Source of the DNA: an uncultured Candidatus Nitrosopumilus sp.
GTDB taxonomy: Archaea > Thermoproteota > Nitrososphaeria > Nitrososphaerales > Nitrosopumilaceae
Direction of reading: 5' to 3'
Length of the DNA stretch: 64,000 nucleotides
NCBI GenBank assembly: GCA_951812645.1
Contig: CATOSM010000001.1
Coordinates: forward strand, 1,715,560 to 1,779,559
Shown: piece by piece, positions 1-9,535 of the stretch
How positions within the stretch are numbered: the stretch's first letter is position 1
Layout: every line of letters starts with the position of its first letter
Notes under the pieces: generated by a model
Told to the model about the DNA's origin: nothing
Seen by the model: the letters and a program-made list of their open reading frames with translations, nothing else
The model's database searches: none
Position numbers and translations under genes: made by a program

Positions 1-320
1 TCTGGAAATCTCTTGAGATAATCCCTGTCAATCCTTGATGGGTTTTCATTTAGCACGTCAAGACCTCTCTCAGTAATTCTGACAGATGCTTTTCCTGTTT
101 GTTCTACAAGACCTGCATTTTTCATATATGTTTTTGCCCAACTGACTCTATTAGTAATATAAGTCTCTCTTCCACTAGGCAACATTTGGTTTTTCTCTTT
201 ATCTGTCAGATCCAGATAATTAGAAACTGCCTTTCTTATTTCGTTTGCAGGGTATTCCTTTCTGTCTTTGATTACTTCTAAAAGCGGTAACATTATTTCT
301 TCAAATGTGGGTATTGCCAT
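1..320 (-). CDS. Mrr-type restriction protein, N-terminal part (cut by window edge)
   Basis: Reading leftwards from an ATG at 320, the frame stays open to the window edge (about 106 residues). The start MAIPTFEEIMLPLLEVIKD, then LPSGRETYITNRVSWAKTYMKNAG and VRITERGLDVL, follow the Mrr N-terminal winged-helix domain, which normally precedes a PD-(D/E)XK nuclease domain in modified-DNA-dependent restriction enzymes. The catalytic part would lie left of the window, so nuclease activity cannot be judged. It neighbours an AbrB-like regulator and type I restriction genes, consistent with a defence island. Confidence 0.8.
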   Translation of the reverse strand, partial: MAIPTFEEIMLPLLEVIKDRKEYPANEIRKAVSNYLDLTDKEKNQMLPSGRETYITNRVSWAKTYMKNAGLVEQTGKASVRITERGLDVLNENPSRIDRDYLKRFP

Positions 321-456
321 AATTCGTTGGATTGTGATACATTATTAAATGTGAACAAAATATTTAATTTTCTGATTTGAAGAAATTCAAGATATCTTGA
401 AAACTTGTTAAAATTACATATGTAAATATTATGAGTAAAAAACTTCTTAATTTTAT

Positions 457-726
457 ATGAATACAATGCTAAAAACCATAAATGTGTCAGAAAAAGGACA
501 GATTGCAATACCAAGAGAAATTCAAGAATCTTTGGGAATAAAAAAAGATGACAGGCTTGTAGTTACTACAAAAGACAAGAAAATTCTGATTCAAAAGGCA
601 GCAAATGTCGAAAGGCACGTTGAAGATAACTTTCAGGATCTCCCAAGATATTCCGAGCCATCACTTGAGAAATTATGGAATAATAAAAAAGATGACGTAG
701 CATGGAGGAAGAAAGTTTCATTGTAG
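457..726 (+). CDS. AbrB/MazE/SpoVT-type DNA-binding protein
   Basis: 89 residues. The N-terminal 45 residues read INVSEKGQIAIPREIQESLG then KKDDRLVVTTKDKKILIQ, the swapped-hairpin AbrB fold found in MazE/VapB antitoxins and archaeal regulators. The remainder is a charged tail (about residues 48-89) that could bind a partner. An AT-rich promoter-like stretch precedes it (about 420-450). A second small frame starts inside its 3' end at 702, as in toxin-antitoxin pairs, but that product has no recognised toxin motif. DNA binding is a family inference. Confidence 0.82.
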   Translation: MNTMLKTINVSEKGQIAIPREIQESLGIKKDDRLVVTTKDKKILIQKAANVERHVEDNFQDLPRYSEPSLEKLWNNKKDDVAWRKKVSL

Positions 727-872
727 ATAGCAGAACAAAAATAAATCGGATTTTTAGCGTAGAGAAAAAACTAGTTAAAATGAATGCTGGGAAAATCAAC
801 AAAAAGACATTTTTGGAAATAAAGACTATTTTATCTGAATTTATTGGCTGGATTGCTTTTTCTGTTTGTTAG
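702..872 (+). CDS. small protein of unknown function, coupled to the AbrB-like gene
   Basis: A 56-codon frame starts at ATG 702, overlapping the last 25 bases of the AbrB-like gene, and stops at 870-872. It begins MEEESFIVDSRTKINRIF and continues as a charged, probably helical protein (KKTFLEIKTILSEF). It overlaps the hsdS stop region convergently by about 42 bases. I do not recognise a family. The overlapping start argues for translational coupling and possibly a toxin or partner role, but that is inference only. It may also be a chance frame. Confidence 0.4.
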   Translation: MEEESFIVDSRTKINRIFSVEKKLVKMNAGKINKKTFLEIKTILSEFIGWIAFSVC

Positions 873-2231
873 TTTCTCTTGCTTGATTTTTTCCAGTAAA
901 ACAGATGCTGGTTCATCGTTTGGATCCTGCGGAACAAGCTTGCCCTCAAAGGCTTTCTTGAGAACGCTCTTTTTCAGTTGATCAAGCCTGGTTAGCGAAT
1001 CATCAACTTGCTTTTCAATTGCGTCAATCCTGCCAAAGATTGATTCAACCTTTGTGACGATTCTTTTTTGCTCGTTTAACGGAGGAATAATTATTTCTAA
1101 TTCTTTTATTTGCTTACCTGAAATTGCTTTGAATGTTGTTCCTGTTCCCAGATTTTCCAAATGATTCTCAACATGTCTAAAAAAATGAATGATCCATTTG
1201 ACATTCATATTCTGTTCAAGTGGTCTAATTGCAGCTAATCCCCTACCTATACAACATTGTTCCAAGCTTAAATTTGTCGAGCCAACCGGTGCACGAACTG
1301 ATAATAACAAATCATCTTTTTCAGCTATTTTCTTTGGATCAGAACAATACATTCTTGTTTTTGGATACAAATCCCCAAAATCAGATTTGCCTTGAAAGAA
1401 TGGAATTCCATTTCTTGATAAATTGTATGTTGATGAGGGTGGCGACTGTCCTAAAATTACGGTGCAAATATTTTGCAGTTTTGTCTTAATCCACCCGTTT
1501 GGAAGACTCCCATCATCAAAAACCAATTCCCCTGAATCCCCATGGATTTTCTTTAACAGTATCTCAGCTGGTTCGTCATTTGGATCCTGCGGAACAAGCT
1601 TGCCCTCAAATGCGTGTTTTAGAACAGATTGCCTGTGCTGTCTTGACAATACCCTGATTTTGTCCAGTTTTTCCCTACATGCGTCAATCTGGGAGAAGAT
1701 TGATTCAATCTTTGTGACGATTCTTTTTTGCTCGTTTAGTGGAGAGATATAAATTTCAAATCTTTTGATGTCATGTTGAAACAAGTGTGGTACTGCAGTA
1801 CCTTTGATTTTGTCTCTGACGATTTTTTGAAAAAGTGATGTTTTAAAATAATAATACAAATATCTTGGAATGATTACTTTTGAGGGCCTAACTACAAGTA
1901 TTGATGAATTTACAGTTGTTTTTTGTGGAATAGTATCAACAAATCCAATTTTTCCGATGGTTCCGTCCTTTGTAATTAAAATATCATTTTTTTTAATTTT
2001 TATTTCAGGCGATTCGTTATAGCGAAAATCAGAAAGGTGATCTAAAACATCATAGTTTATTTTTCCATCATGTAAAATATCTTTTACAGCTAATAATAAG
2101 GCCCCCTCTGACGTATACTCACTCTTTTTTAACCCTCTCCATCCAATCCTTGCTGAGATTTTGATAAAATCATTTAATTGAATAGTACACCAACTTGAGG
2201 GTAAAGTACATTGCAAAATTGGTTGATTCAT
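831..2231 (-). CDS. hsdS: type I restriction-modification specificity subunit
   Basis: 466 residues with the classic two-half HsdS layout: target-recognition domain 1 (about 1-160), a coiled-coil conserved region with LNEQKRIVTKIESIF, target-recognition domain 2 (about 240-375), and a second copy of the conserved region (LNEQKRIVTKVESIF). Both halves carry FEGKLVPQDPNDEPA, visible in the DNA as near-identical stretches near 910-955 and 1570-1615. HsdS sets the bipartite DNA target for a type I methylase and restriction complex. Its start overlaps the hsdR stop by 4 bases, so the two are co-translated. No hsdM lies beside it. Confidence 0.93.
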   Translation of the reverse strand: MNQPILQCTLPSSWCTIQLNDFIKISARIGWRGLKKSEYTSEGALLLAVKDILHDGKINYDVLDHLSDFRYNESPEIKIKKNDILITKDGTIGKIGFVDTIPQKTTVNSSILVVRPSKVIIPRYLYYYFKTSLFQKIVRDKIKGTAVPHLFQHDIKRFEIYISPLNEQKRIVTKIESIFSQIDACREKLDKIRVLSRQHRQSVLKHAFEGKLVPQDPNDEPAEILLKKIHGDSGELVFDDGSLPNGWIKTKLQNICTVILGQSPPSSTYNLSRNGIPFFQGKSDFGDLYPKTRMYCSDPKKIAEKDDLLLSVRAPVGSTNLSLEQCCIGRGLAAIRPLEQNMNVKWIIHFFRHVENHLENLGTGTTFKAISGKQIKELEIIIPPLNEQKRIVTKVESIFGRIDAIEKQVDDSLTRLDQLKKSVLKKAFEGKLVPQDPNDEPASVLLEKIKQEKLTNRKSNPANKFR

Positions 2232-4972
2232 GAACTAACCAAAACCTCATGTAATTCCTCTAGAATTTTCTCATAGTCGTCTCCGAATAATTCGTAAAAC
2301 TTTACTCTGCCCCCCTTTTGATTAAATGGAATCTCATCTAGATCATCCATTCTGATTGAAATCGAACTTGCAATTCCTTTTTTAATTTCAAACAGCCATT
2401 CCTTTTGTTCAGGCGTAAACATTCTTCCTGACGATTCCTGTTGCATTAGCCATTTTTCAAATTTAGTGTCTACAACATCGGAAAACGGCAGTAATGATTC
2501 CTCTTTGCCTGTAGAATATCTGACTAGAGATATCAAATCAGTCAACATCCTGACTGGATTTTTCTTTACCTTTGACTTGTCCAGTCTAGAATACGCATTC
2601 CAGACCATTTCAGATGTAAGATTGTACGGAGGATTCCGTATAGAGTTTGTCAGATCCTTGATATCAGAAAACGTAATCTCCCGCATTCTGTAAGGTTTTG
2701 AATAAATGATATCAAGTGCAGTAATTTGATCCCTATTGTTTTCTACAAATTCAGACCATTTCTCTATTGTTTTTTTATCAATATTTTGAACTTTATCCGA
2801 AAACCCCGCCTCCAGTAATTCGTCAACAGATACATCATCGATGATTTGCTCATTCTTGGATTTAATATCAAGTATGGTTTTACGCAACTTTGCCGAATCA
2901 AATACCCTGCAGGCATCATCAATCATTTGCTTTGAGACTGTACTTAGTTGTTGATCAGTTGGAGTTTCAGTTTTGAATTGCTCTTTTGCTTTTTCTAACT
3001 TCTTATCAGGATTTACACCATCAAGCAATGTTCTTTGAATGTCTACCAAAGTTTTACCGTCATTTGCACTTGCAATTTCATCTTTGTCATCCTGAGATAA
3101 TTTTCTGTTTAATCTAGATAATCTGTACACCAGACTCTCCACATCATCAATGTCTGCATTTTTGTCTGTAGCCTTGTCTAATAGTGACTTAAATAAGACA
3201 TTTGGTCTTTTAGACAAGGAATGAGTATCACTCATTGCATGCTCACACACACCAACTGCATCAATTATAACAAAATGTGTTTTAGCTTTGGCATCCGGAG
3301 TGACTGAAATCAAATCGTCATCTTTGATTTTTCTAGTTCCCCTTCCCTTCATTTGATCAAAATAATTTTTGCTTTTTACATCCCTCATGAATATAATGCA
3401 TTCCAGTGGTCGAATGTCAGTGCCCGTTGCAATCATATCTACAGTTACTGCAATACGTGGCATTGGTGAGTTTCTAAAACTTGAGATAAGATCTTCTGGT
3501 TTTTCTTTGGTGCGGTATGTAATTTTTTTACAAAACTCGTTTCCCAATCCGAACTCCTCTCTTACAATTTCTGTAACGTCTTCTGCATGAGAATCATCTT
3601 TTGCAAAGATTAGTGTTTTTGGAACATTGGTACGGTTTGGAAAAATTTCCGATAGCCGTTCTTTGTATGTTCGAATTATGAGTCTGATTCTGTCTTTGGA
3701 TATTACAGATCTGTCAAGTTCATTTGAGGCATAAATTAGATCATCATCTAACTGCTCTTGTTCTTCTTGGCGTGTAAGTCTATCTCTTTTCTCAACGTAT
3801 TGTCCCGCATCAACAGTGCTTCCTTCTTTGGTGATTTTGGTTTTGATTTTATACACATGATATCCAACATTAACATCGTCAACTACTGCACGTTCATGGG
3901 TGTATCTCATTACCTGATTGTTGTGAAAAAATCCTATGGTATCGTTTGACGGAGTAGCAGTCAGTCCTATCAAAAATGAATCAAAGTAATCCAACACTTG
4001 TTTCCATTTGTTGTAAATAGAGCGATGGCACTCGTCAATTACTATAAAGTCAAACTCTCCAATTGGCATATTTTCATTATATTGCACTTCAACTGGCGTT
4101 CCATCTAGTGGATCTTCAAATGATGAAAACTCGTCATTTTCATCCTCATAGTCTTTGTTGCCTTTTAAAACCGAAAACATTCTTTGAATTGTAGATATCA
4201 CTACTTTTGGCACAGGATCAATTGTGTGTGATTGTAATAGTTGTACATTATACAGATCGGTAAACTTTCTACCGTCATCAGGTGTTTGGTATTGCTGAAA
4301 TTCACGCAATGCCTGTCTTCCTAAATTGGATCTGTCAACTAGAAACAGGATCTTTTTTGCCTTTGCAAACTTGATTAGCCTGTAAATCGCAGTTACGGCA
4401 GTAAATGTTTTGCCTGAACCTGTTGCCATTTGTATTAATGCACGAGGTTTGTTCTGTGAAAACGAATCCTCCAAATTTGTGATTGCTTCTGTCTGGCAAT
4501 CCCACAGTCCTTCATAATTTAATTTAGGAATCTGTCCTAGTCTTGCCCTTAGTGTTGTGTCTTCTTTTAGCCATTCTTGCAATAATTCTGGCCTATGAAA
4601 TGAAAACACGTAGCGTGAGCGATGGTTGGGATCACGCCTGTCTGCAAATTTGGTCTCAATTCCAGTCGTTTCATATGAGAAAGGCGGTCGCAATGGGGAA
4701 TGAGCGAATTTCTCATGCAGGCCATCAAGATATTTTTCAGATTGTGCAACCACCCCACTTAGCGTATGGCCATATTTTTTTGCCTCTACTGCCCCAACAG
4801 GTTGTGAATTAACAAAAAGGGCATAATCTACATTGTCCTTGCTTAGAGGATATTCCCTTACTGCGACACCAAGGGATTCATTGAGATTTCTAGTATCATA
4901 GTCCTGAATAACCCAACCTGAATCTGTAAGCATTTTATCAATGTCCTTACGCGCTATATCTTCAGGATTCAT
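2228..4972 (-). CDS. hsdR: type I restriction enzyme R subunit (nuclease-translocase)
   Basis: 914 residues. The N-terminal PD-(D/E)XK nuclease is seen as D49 with E63-A-K65. The SF2 motor follows: Walker A ATGSGKT (183-189), DECH box (313-316), TAT (338-340), and motif VI QMKGRGTR (540-547). The C-terminal helical region contacts the methylase. HsdR translocates DNA and cleaves it when bound to an HsdM2S core. It is the first gene of a leftward hsdR-hsdS operon; the promoter should lie just right of 4972. All catalytic motifs look intact, but the partner methylase gene is not in this window. Confidence 0.93.
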   Translation of the reverse strand: MNPEDIARKDIDKMLTDSGWVIQDYDTRNLNESLGVAVREYPLSKDNVDYALFVNSQPVGAVEAKKYGHTLSGVVAQSEKYLDGLHEKFAHSPLRPPFSYETTGIETKFADRRDPNHRSRYVFSFHRPELLQEWLKEDTTLRARLGQIPKLNYEGLWDCQTEAITNLEDSFSQNKPRALIQMATGSGKTFTAVTAIYRLIKFAKAKKILFLVDRSNLGRQALREFQQYQTPDDGRKFTDLYNVQLLQSHTIDPVPKVVISTIQRMFSVLKGNKDYEDENDEFSSFEDPLDGTPVEVQYNENMPIGEFDFIVIDECHRSIYNKWKQVLDYFDSFLIGLTATPSNDTIGFFHNNQVMRYTHERAVVDDVNVGYHVYKIKTKITKEGSTVDAGQYVEKRDRLTRQEEQEQLDDDLIYASNELDRSVISKDRIRLIIRTYKERLSEIFPNRTNVPKTLIFAKDDSHAEDVTEIVREEFGLGNEFCKKITYRTKEKPEDLISSFRNSPMPRIAVTVDMIATGTDIRPLECIIFMRDVKSKNYFDQMKGRGTRKIKDDDLISVTPDAKAKTHFVIIDAVGVCEHAMSDTHSLSKRPNVLFKSLLDKATDKNADIDDVESLVYRLSRLNRKLSQDDKDEIASANDGKTLVDIQRTLLDGVNPDKKLEKAKEQFKTETPTDQQLSTVSKQMIDDACRVFDSAKLRKTILDIKSKNEQIIDDVSVDELLEAGFSDKVQNIDKKTIEKWSEFVENNRDQITALDIIYSKPYRMREITFSDIKDLTNSIRNPPYNLTSEMVWNAYSRLDKSKVKKNPVRMLTDLISLVRYSTGKEESLLPFSDVVDTKFEKWLMQQESSGRMFTPEQKEWLFEIKKGIASSISIRMDDLDEIPFNQKGGRVKFYELFGDDYEKILEELHEVLVSS

Positions 4973-5396
4973 AAAACAATCATCACTGTAGCATATTTAA
5001 TGAATACTTCTGATGTTAGATTCTAAAAATTATTTCAACAATGATAAATTGGAATCATTCAAAAAGCAAAATTCTTGTCAATATTTTAATTTCTAACTAT
5101 TTTTTGTAGAAAAACCCCATGAATGGAAAAAATTGTAATATTTCACAACAATTATTGTAAACTTTCCAATGGGGCTTGGAATTCCACGCACAAAAATAAT
5201 AAAACTCTACATATGGCAAAAATAACTCCACGCATGGAGTTTCTGTTGCAACCTTTAACCATGCATGGCAACTATTTTTACAACGTTTTTCCAACAACTT
5301 CCCAATATTCTACAATATTTTTTCCACGCATAAACCTCACAATAATCATAGTTATGATTATTGGAATTTGGCAAGCTTTGTTATTTCCAATATTCA
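4973..5396. other. AT-rich intergenic stretch with palindromes, no gene recognised
   Basis: About 420 bases between the hsdR start and the IS left end. I see no convincing gene. It holds several inverted repeats: a 22-base near-perfect palindrome at 5341-5362 (AATAATCATA, 2-base centre, TATGATTATT), a short stem aactcca/tggagtt near 5226-5243, and the palindrome ccatgcatgg near 5259. These could be operator sites or terminators. The hsdR promoter must lie at its left end. Confidence 0.5.
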
Positions 5397-6257
5397 CAAC
5401 TCATCTTAAAACCCTGCAATACGTCAAAAATGACGCAATGCTAACCAGCCCGGGATAACTTCCCGCGTTTCTTTCATGTCTTGCTCTGTGAAACCCGTTT
5501 TTCAGCCAGGCAAAGAACCGTTCCGCTACGAATCCTGTCCTGTTGTAGCTGCCCTTGCCTGCATCATCACTTGCCGTCCTGCCGTTTTTTCTAAAAGGAA
5601 TGCACGGAATGACGTTTCTTGATCTTACATGATTACGAATTGACTTTGAATCGTATCCCCTGTCTGCATAGACTGAAACTATTCCATCATGGAACCATCT
5701 GCGAAATCCGAAGTTGATTCCATCACATCTATGAATTTCGTACTGTCGTGAATGTCTGCAGGGCTCGTTACAATCGATATTGGCAAGCCGGTACCGTCCA
5801 CTGCAACATGTAATTTCGTGCCCGTGACTCTTGAACTCGTCAAATCCGATCACATCGCCCCTTTTTTGGAGGGAATCGATGATGAATCAATTGATATTTT
5901 TTGCAGGTCAATCCTGCCCTATTTATGTGCGGATTTGATTGCACGTCCCAAAATCTTTTTCCATATGCCAAACTCCTGCCATCTTCTTGGCCTTGGGTTG
6001 GCAGTTGAGTCATCACCGCATGTTTTTGGCATCTCACTCCATCCGCATCCGGAAACTGACACGCAGATGATTCCATTTAAAACCGTTCGGTCGTTGCTTC
6101 TTGGGCGTCCTGTGGCGGCAGGTTTTGGTAGCAACGGTTCCATCATGTCCCATTGTCTGTTATCCCGGTGAATTTCATGTACAGTTTGGAAACTAACGGT
6201 TCATGGATCCAAATGATCATCAAATATTGTCCAAAGGGTTGGTTTTAAGACGAGTTG
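5397..6257 (-). mobile_element. IS5-like insertion sequence, copy A (degenerate)
   Basis: About 861 bp bounded by imperfect terminal inverted repeats: left CAACTCATCTTAAAACC, right the complement of CAACTCGTCTTAAAACC. The interior encodes a broken DDE transposase on the minus strand that is related to, but clearly diverged from, copies B (23609) and C (31159). No clear target-site duplication was found by eye. The A6G slippery run seen in the other copies is kept here (complement of 5858-5867). Confidence 0.85.
5410..6146 (-). pseudogene. IS5-like transposase remnant, copy A
   Basis: The N-terminal part starts near 6146 (MMEPLLPKPAATGRPRSNDR) and stops prematurely at a TAG after IKSAHK. The following DDE region reads on in other frames: SVYADRGYDSKSIRNH carries the second Asp and FVAERFFAWLKNGFHRARH the Glu. 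The nonsense codon plus frame changes make an active product unlikely. The lineage is more diverged than copies B and C, suggesting an older insertion. Confidence 0.82.
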
Positions 6258-6325
6258 AATATGTCCGGGTCTTCTAGATTCAATACATGTGCTGAAAATA
6301 TTGATAGCTAAATATTTCGTTATAC

Positions 6326-8644
6326 TTATTCCGATAAATTATGCATTGATTGAAAATCTTTTTTAAATAATGTAAGATTTTCAGGAATTGGAATTGATAT
6401 CGAGTCTTTCAACGATAATCCCTTTGCCTTTTTTTCATTCCACACTTTGGAATTAAACTCTGTAATCTCTTTTGTAAACTGTGTAAGGTCTTCAGGTGAT
6501 TCAGTTTTTGCCTGTCTTTCCTTGTGGATCGAATCATCAGAATAGAGCGTCTGCCAAAGATGTTCTGTGATAAACGGGGCAATAGGAGCTAGCAGCTTCA
6601 ATATTGTCGATAACGTTTTGTGCAGGGCAAATACTGCGCCATCCCTTTCTTCATCCGAAAAACCAATTCCATATGCCCGTGCTTTTACCATTTCAATATA
6701 GTGTGCTGCAAACACATTCCATGTAAACTCCCTGATTGCTATTGCTGGAATGAAAAAGTTATAATCCTCATATCCCTTTTTACACTCTTTTACCAGCTTA
6801 TCCAATTCAGATAAAATCCACTGATCCGATGCTGACAGTCTCCCTGACTCAATGACTGGAAAGCTAGACAAAAACCTTGACACGTTCCATAATTTGCTGA
6901 GGAATTTTTTTGTCGATTCGATTTTTTGCTCACTGCATCTAAAGTCATGGCCGTGATTAATCTCACTTGCACTCCAAAACCTAAAAGCGTCTGCGCCTGA
7001 CTTTTCGATTACCGGCAGAGGATCTATTGCGTTTCCTTTGCTTTTACTCATCTTCATTCCCTTTTCATCCAAACCATATCCCATAACCCAAGCTTCTGAC
7101 CACGGCTTTTCTCCCGTCAGCTGCTCACATCTCAGCAGAGTATAGTACAACCAGGTTCTGACAATATCTTTTGCCTGCGGTCTGATTGAGGCAGGATAAG
7201 CTTTTTTGAAAAATTCATCATCCCTGTCAAACTTGCAAATGAAAAGCGGCGATACGCTAGAATCCATCCACGTATCAAACGTCCGTTCCTCGCCCACAAA
7301 TTCTGCAGAACCACATCTCGTACAATTGCTGATGGGACACTTTTCTTCCCATGGCCTATAGTATTTTCCAGGTTCAGGAACGTGGGGTTCGGAGCAGTTC
7401 TTGCAATGCCAAATTGGAATTTCCGTACCATAGTACCTTCTTCTTGAAATTGGCCAGTCTATGTTGATGGATTCCAGCCAGTTCATCAGAATTTGCTTGT
7501 GCATTGATGGATGAAAAGCAATTTCCTGGGCCAACGTCTTGACTTTCCCTACCGCCTCTTTCTGCTTTAGGTAATATTCCTCCATTGGAATAATCTCTAT
7601 TGGAGTCTTGCTTCTCTCAGAGACTGGCGTTCGGTGAATGATATCTTCGGTTTTTTCTAAAAATCCTTTGGATTCCAAATCCCCCATGATCCTTGCTCTA
7701 GCCTGTTTTGGTTTTAATCCTGCATATTCCCCAGCAACCTCTGTCATTCTGCCGTCTAACCCGATTGCAACTGTTTCTTCCAACCCCAATTCTCTAAATA
7801 ATGCAACGTCGTTTTGATCACCATAGCTGCATACCATTACCGCCCCGGAACCGAATTCCTGTTGGGCAGAGTGGTGTGTTCTTAACTCCACCTCTGCATT
7901 TGTAATTGGGACAATTATCTTCTTTCCAACGTGCTGTGAATACCTACCATCCTTAGGGTTCACGATGATGGTTTTACATGCACAAAGTAACTCTGGTCTC
8001 GTACTTGCAATGGTTATTTCTTCATCTGCATCCTTTACTTTGAATTTCATATACACCAGTTTTGCTGCCAAATCCTGATAGGCAATCTCTGCATCTGCAA
8101 TCGTCGTACCTGACACCCAATCGTAGTTGTTAGGTCTGTTTGCTAGATACACTTGACCTTTCTTCCACAGCCTGATGAATGTCGATTGGGTTAATTCTCT
8201 ATATTCCTCCGAGTCTGTTCTATAGTAATTCTTAAAGTCGCCACTGAGACCCAAACTCTTCATAATGAGGAGCATCTCTGCCTCCAAATCATCCAGTGCG
8301 TCCCTGCACAGGTTTAGAAACTCGCCCCTTTCTGTCTCCCTCATTCTGATTTTGTGTTTCTTCTCTGTGTACAGCTCGACTGGAAGTCCGTTTCGATCTA
8401 TTCCTATTGGAAAATAGACATTCTTGCCTGCCATTCTTGCAGTGCGTGCAATCATATCAATCTGCGAATAATGTGCAGCTGCACCAATATGCCAGGGCCT
8501 ACCTGACGGATATGGCGGTGGAGTATCTATCGTATAATTGTCCTCTTGTGGCGTAAATTCATAGGTTTCTTCCTCTTGCCATTGTTGGAGAATCTTTTTT
8601 TCCAGTTCTGGATTCCATGCTTTTTCTGATATTTTAGGTTCCAT
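6326..8644 (-). CDS. valS: valine-tRNA ligase
   Basis: Class Ia aminoacyl-tRNA synthetase that charges tRNA-Val. From the chosen ATG at 8644 (MEPKISEKAWNPELE) it has 772 residues. It carries the HIGH-type motif HIGA (52-55, in PPYPSGRPWHIGA), an editing domain with the usual STRPELL, and KMSKS at 531-535, followed by the anticodon-binding helical region. The frame is open further upstream to 8701, but that would overlap the preceding gene. The 8644 start lies 7 bases after that gene's stop and matches the family N terminus. It is probably co-transcribed with the pterin-synthase-like gene. Confidence 0.95.
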   Translation of the reverse strand: MEPKISEKAWNPELEKKILQQWQEEETYEFTPQEDNYTIDTPPPYPSGRPWHIGAAAHYSQIDMIARTARMAGKNVYFPIGIDRNGLPVELYTEKKHKIRMRETERGEFLNLCRDALDDLEAEMLLIMKSLGLSGDFKNYYRTDSEEYRELTQSTFIRLWKKGQVYLANRPNNYDWVSGTTIADAEIAYQDLAAKLVYMKFKVKDADEEITIASTRPELLCACKTIIVNPKDGRYSQHVGKKIIVPITNAEVELRTHHSAQQEFGSGAVMVCSYGDQNDVALFRELGLEETVAIGLDGRMTEVAGEYAGLKPKQARARIMGDLESKGFLEKTEDIIHRTPVSERSKTPIEIIPMEEYYLKQKEAVGKVKTLAQEIAFHPSMHKQILMNWLESINIDWPISRRRYYGTEIPIWHCKNCSEPHVPEPGKYYRPWEEKCPISNCTRCGSAEFVGEERTFDTWMDSSVSPLFICKFDRDDEFFKKAYPASIRPQAKDIVRTWLYYTLLRCEQLTGEKPWSEAWVMGYGLDEKGMKMSKSKGNAIDPLPVIEKSGADAFRFWSASEINHGHDFRCSEQKIESTKKFLSKLWNVSRFLSSFPVIESGRLSASDQWILSELDKLVKECKKGYEDYNFFIPAIAIREFTWNVFAAHYIEMVKARAYGIGFSDEERDGAVFALHKTLSTILKLLAPIAPFITEHLWQTLYSDDSIHKERQAKTESPEDLTQFTKEITEFNSKVWNEKKAKGLSLKDSISIPIPENLTLFKKDFQSMHNLSE

Positions 8645-8651
8645 TTTCCAA

Positions 8652-9467
8652 TCATCTTTCGATATTTGAAATAATGTGAGATCCCTTGTTGTAACCTTCA
8701 TAGATATAGACTCCGACCGCTTCTACATTTGATGGCATTTTTGGTGCCAGCAGCTTGATAATCTCACTTGACAGATTCTCAACGGTTGCCTCCCCTTCCA
8801 ACAGATATGTTGTATCTTTAGGAACTTGCAGTTCAAACATGCCTTTGGGACCTTCAAATCGTATTTGATAATGAGAACCGTCTTCTCTCTGTAAATATTT
8901 TCCATTGATGAAAAATTTGTGGTCAAAAACATTCACCACTCCCTTGATGATCTTTTTGGCCTCTCCAAAATCCAAAAGAAGATTGTCCTTCATCTGTCCC
9001 ACCAGCTCTACCATTACTGATGACGTATGTCCGTGTAATATCGAACATTTTTCAACCAATGGCAGAATATGCGCATAGTCAAATGAAAATGACGCATCCT
9101 CTAAAAATATGGAGCCCGTCTGTGGGGTCTTGTCATAAAATACAATGTCCTGCAGCTCTTTGATCTGTGCGACATACTTTGCATGTCCGATTGCCATTAT
9201 CCTGTCTTGGGGAAAATCCTCTCTGATCTGTTTGTATTTTTCAATATCCCCGTCATTATCAATCACTTCAACCAATCCCTTTTCTGTTTTAAAATCAACC
9301 TCCACCTTATTTCCGTTTTTTAACGTAATTTTGTGACTGTATTCATATTCCTGTTCCAAAAACGAGAGCATCTGTGCTACTGTTAACTCGGTTCTGGTCT
9401 TGAGCAGGTTGCCCTTCTTATCGATATATCTAAAATCTGAATCCAGAACCGTTGGACCTGAGGCCAT
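8652..9467 (-). CDS. 6-pyruvoyl-tetrahydropterin/6-carboxytetrahydropterin synthase family protein with extra N-terminal domain
   Basis: 271 residues. The C-terminal 140 residues are a PTPS/QueD fold: FDYAHILP supplies a zinc His, CSILHGHTSS the catalytic Cys followed by two zinc His residues (C-x3-HGH), and FDHKFF the D-H pair. The family converts dihydroneopterin triphosphate in pterin or 7-deazaguanine synthesis. The first 120 residues are extra; they hold alternating beta-rich stretches (KVEVDFKTEKGLVEVIDNDG) and no domain I can name. It is followed by valS and preceded by a pterin dehydratase, which fits pterin metabolism. The exact reaction is not decidable here. Confidence 0.78.
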   Translation of the reverse strand: MASGPTVLDSDFRYIDKKGNLLKTRTELTVAQMLSFLEQEYEYSHKITLKNGNKVEVDFKTEKGLVEVIDNDGDIEKYKQIREDFPQDRIMAIGHAKYVAQIKELQDIVFYDKTPQTGSIFLEDASFSFDYAHILPLVEKCSILHGHTSSVMVELVGQMKDNLLLDFGEAKKIIKGVVNVFDHKFFINGKYLQREDGSHYQIRFEGPKGMFELQVPKDTTYLLEGEATVENLSSEIIKLLAPKMPSNVEAVGVYIYEGYNKGSHIISNIER

Positions 9468-9485
9468 GTGAAGTCAACTGGCTAT

Positions 9486-9498
9486 GGATATAATATAG
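9486..9498 (-). promoter_or_regulatory. TATA box of the pterin-synthase-like gene
   Basis: On the minus strand the sequence CTATATTATATCC lies about 20-31 bases before the ATG at 9467, the distance expected for an archaeal TATA box driving a nearly leaderless transcript. Confidence 0.55.
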
Positions 9499-9535
9499 AT
9501 TCTGCAACGATCGTGCCTAAAACCCTTCCAAGTTA

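Noticed and set aside
5123-5458. Plus-strand frame of 111 codons between hsdR and the IS
   Set aside because: It runs into the IS terminal repeat and has no protein-like pattern.
8645-8701. Upstream start of valS at 8701
   Set aside because: It would overlap the preceding gene; the ATG at 8644 fits both spacing and family N terminus.
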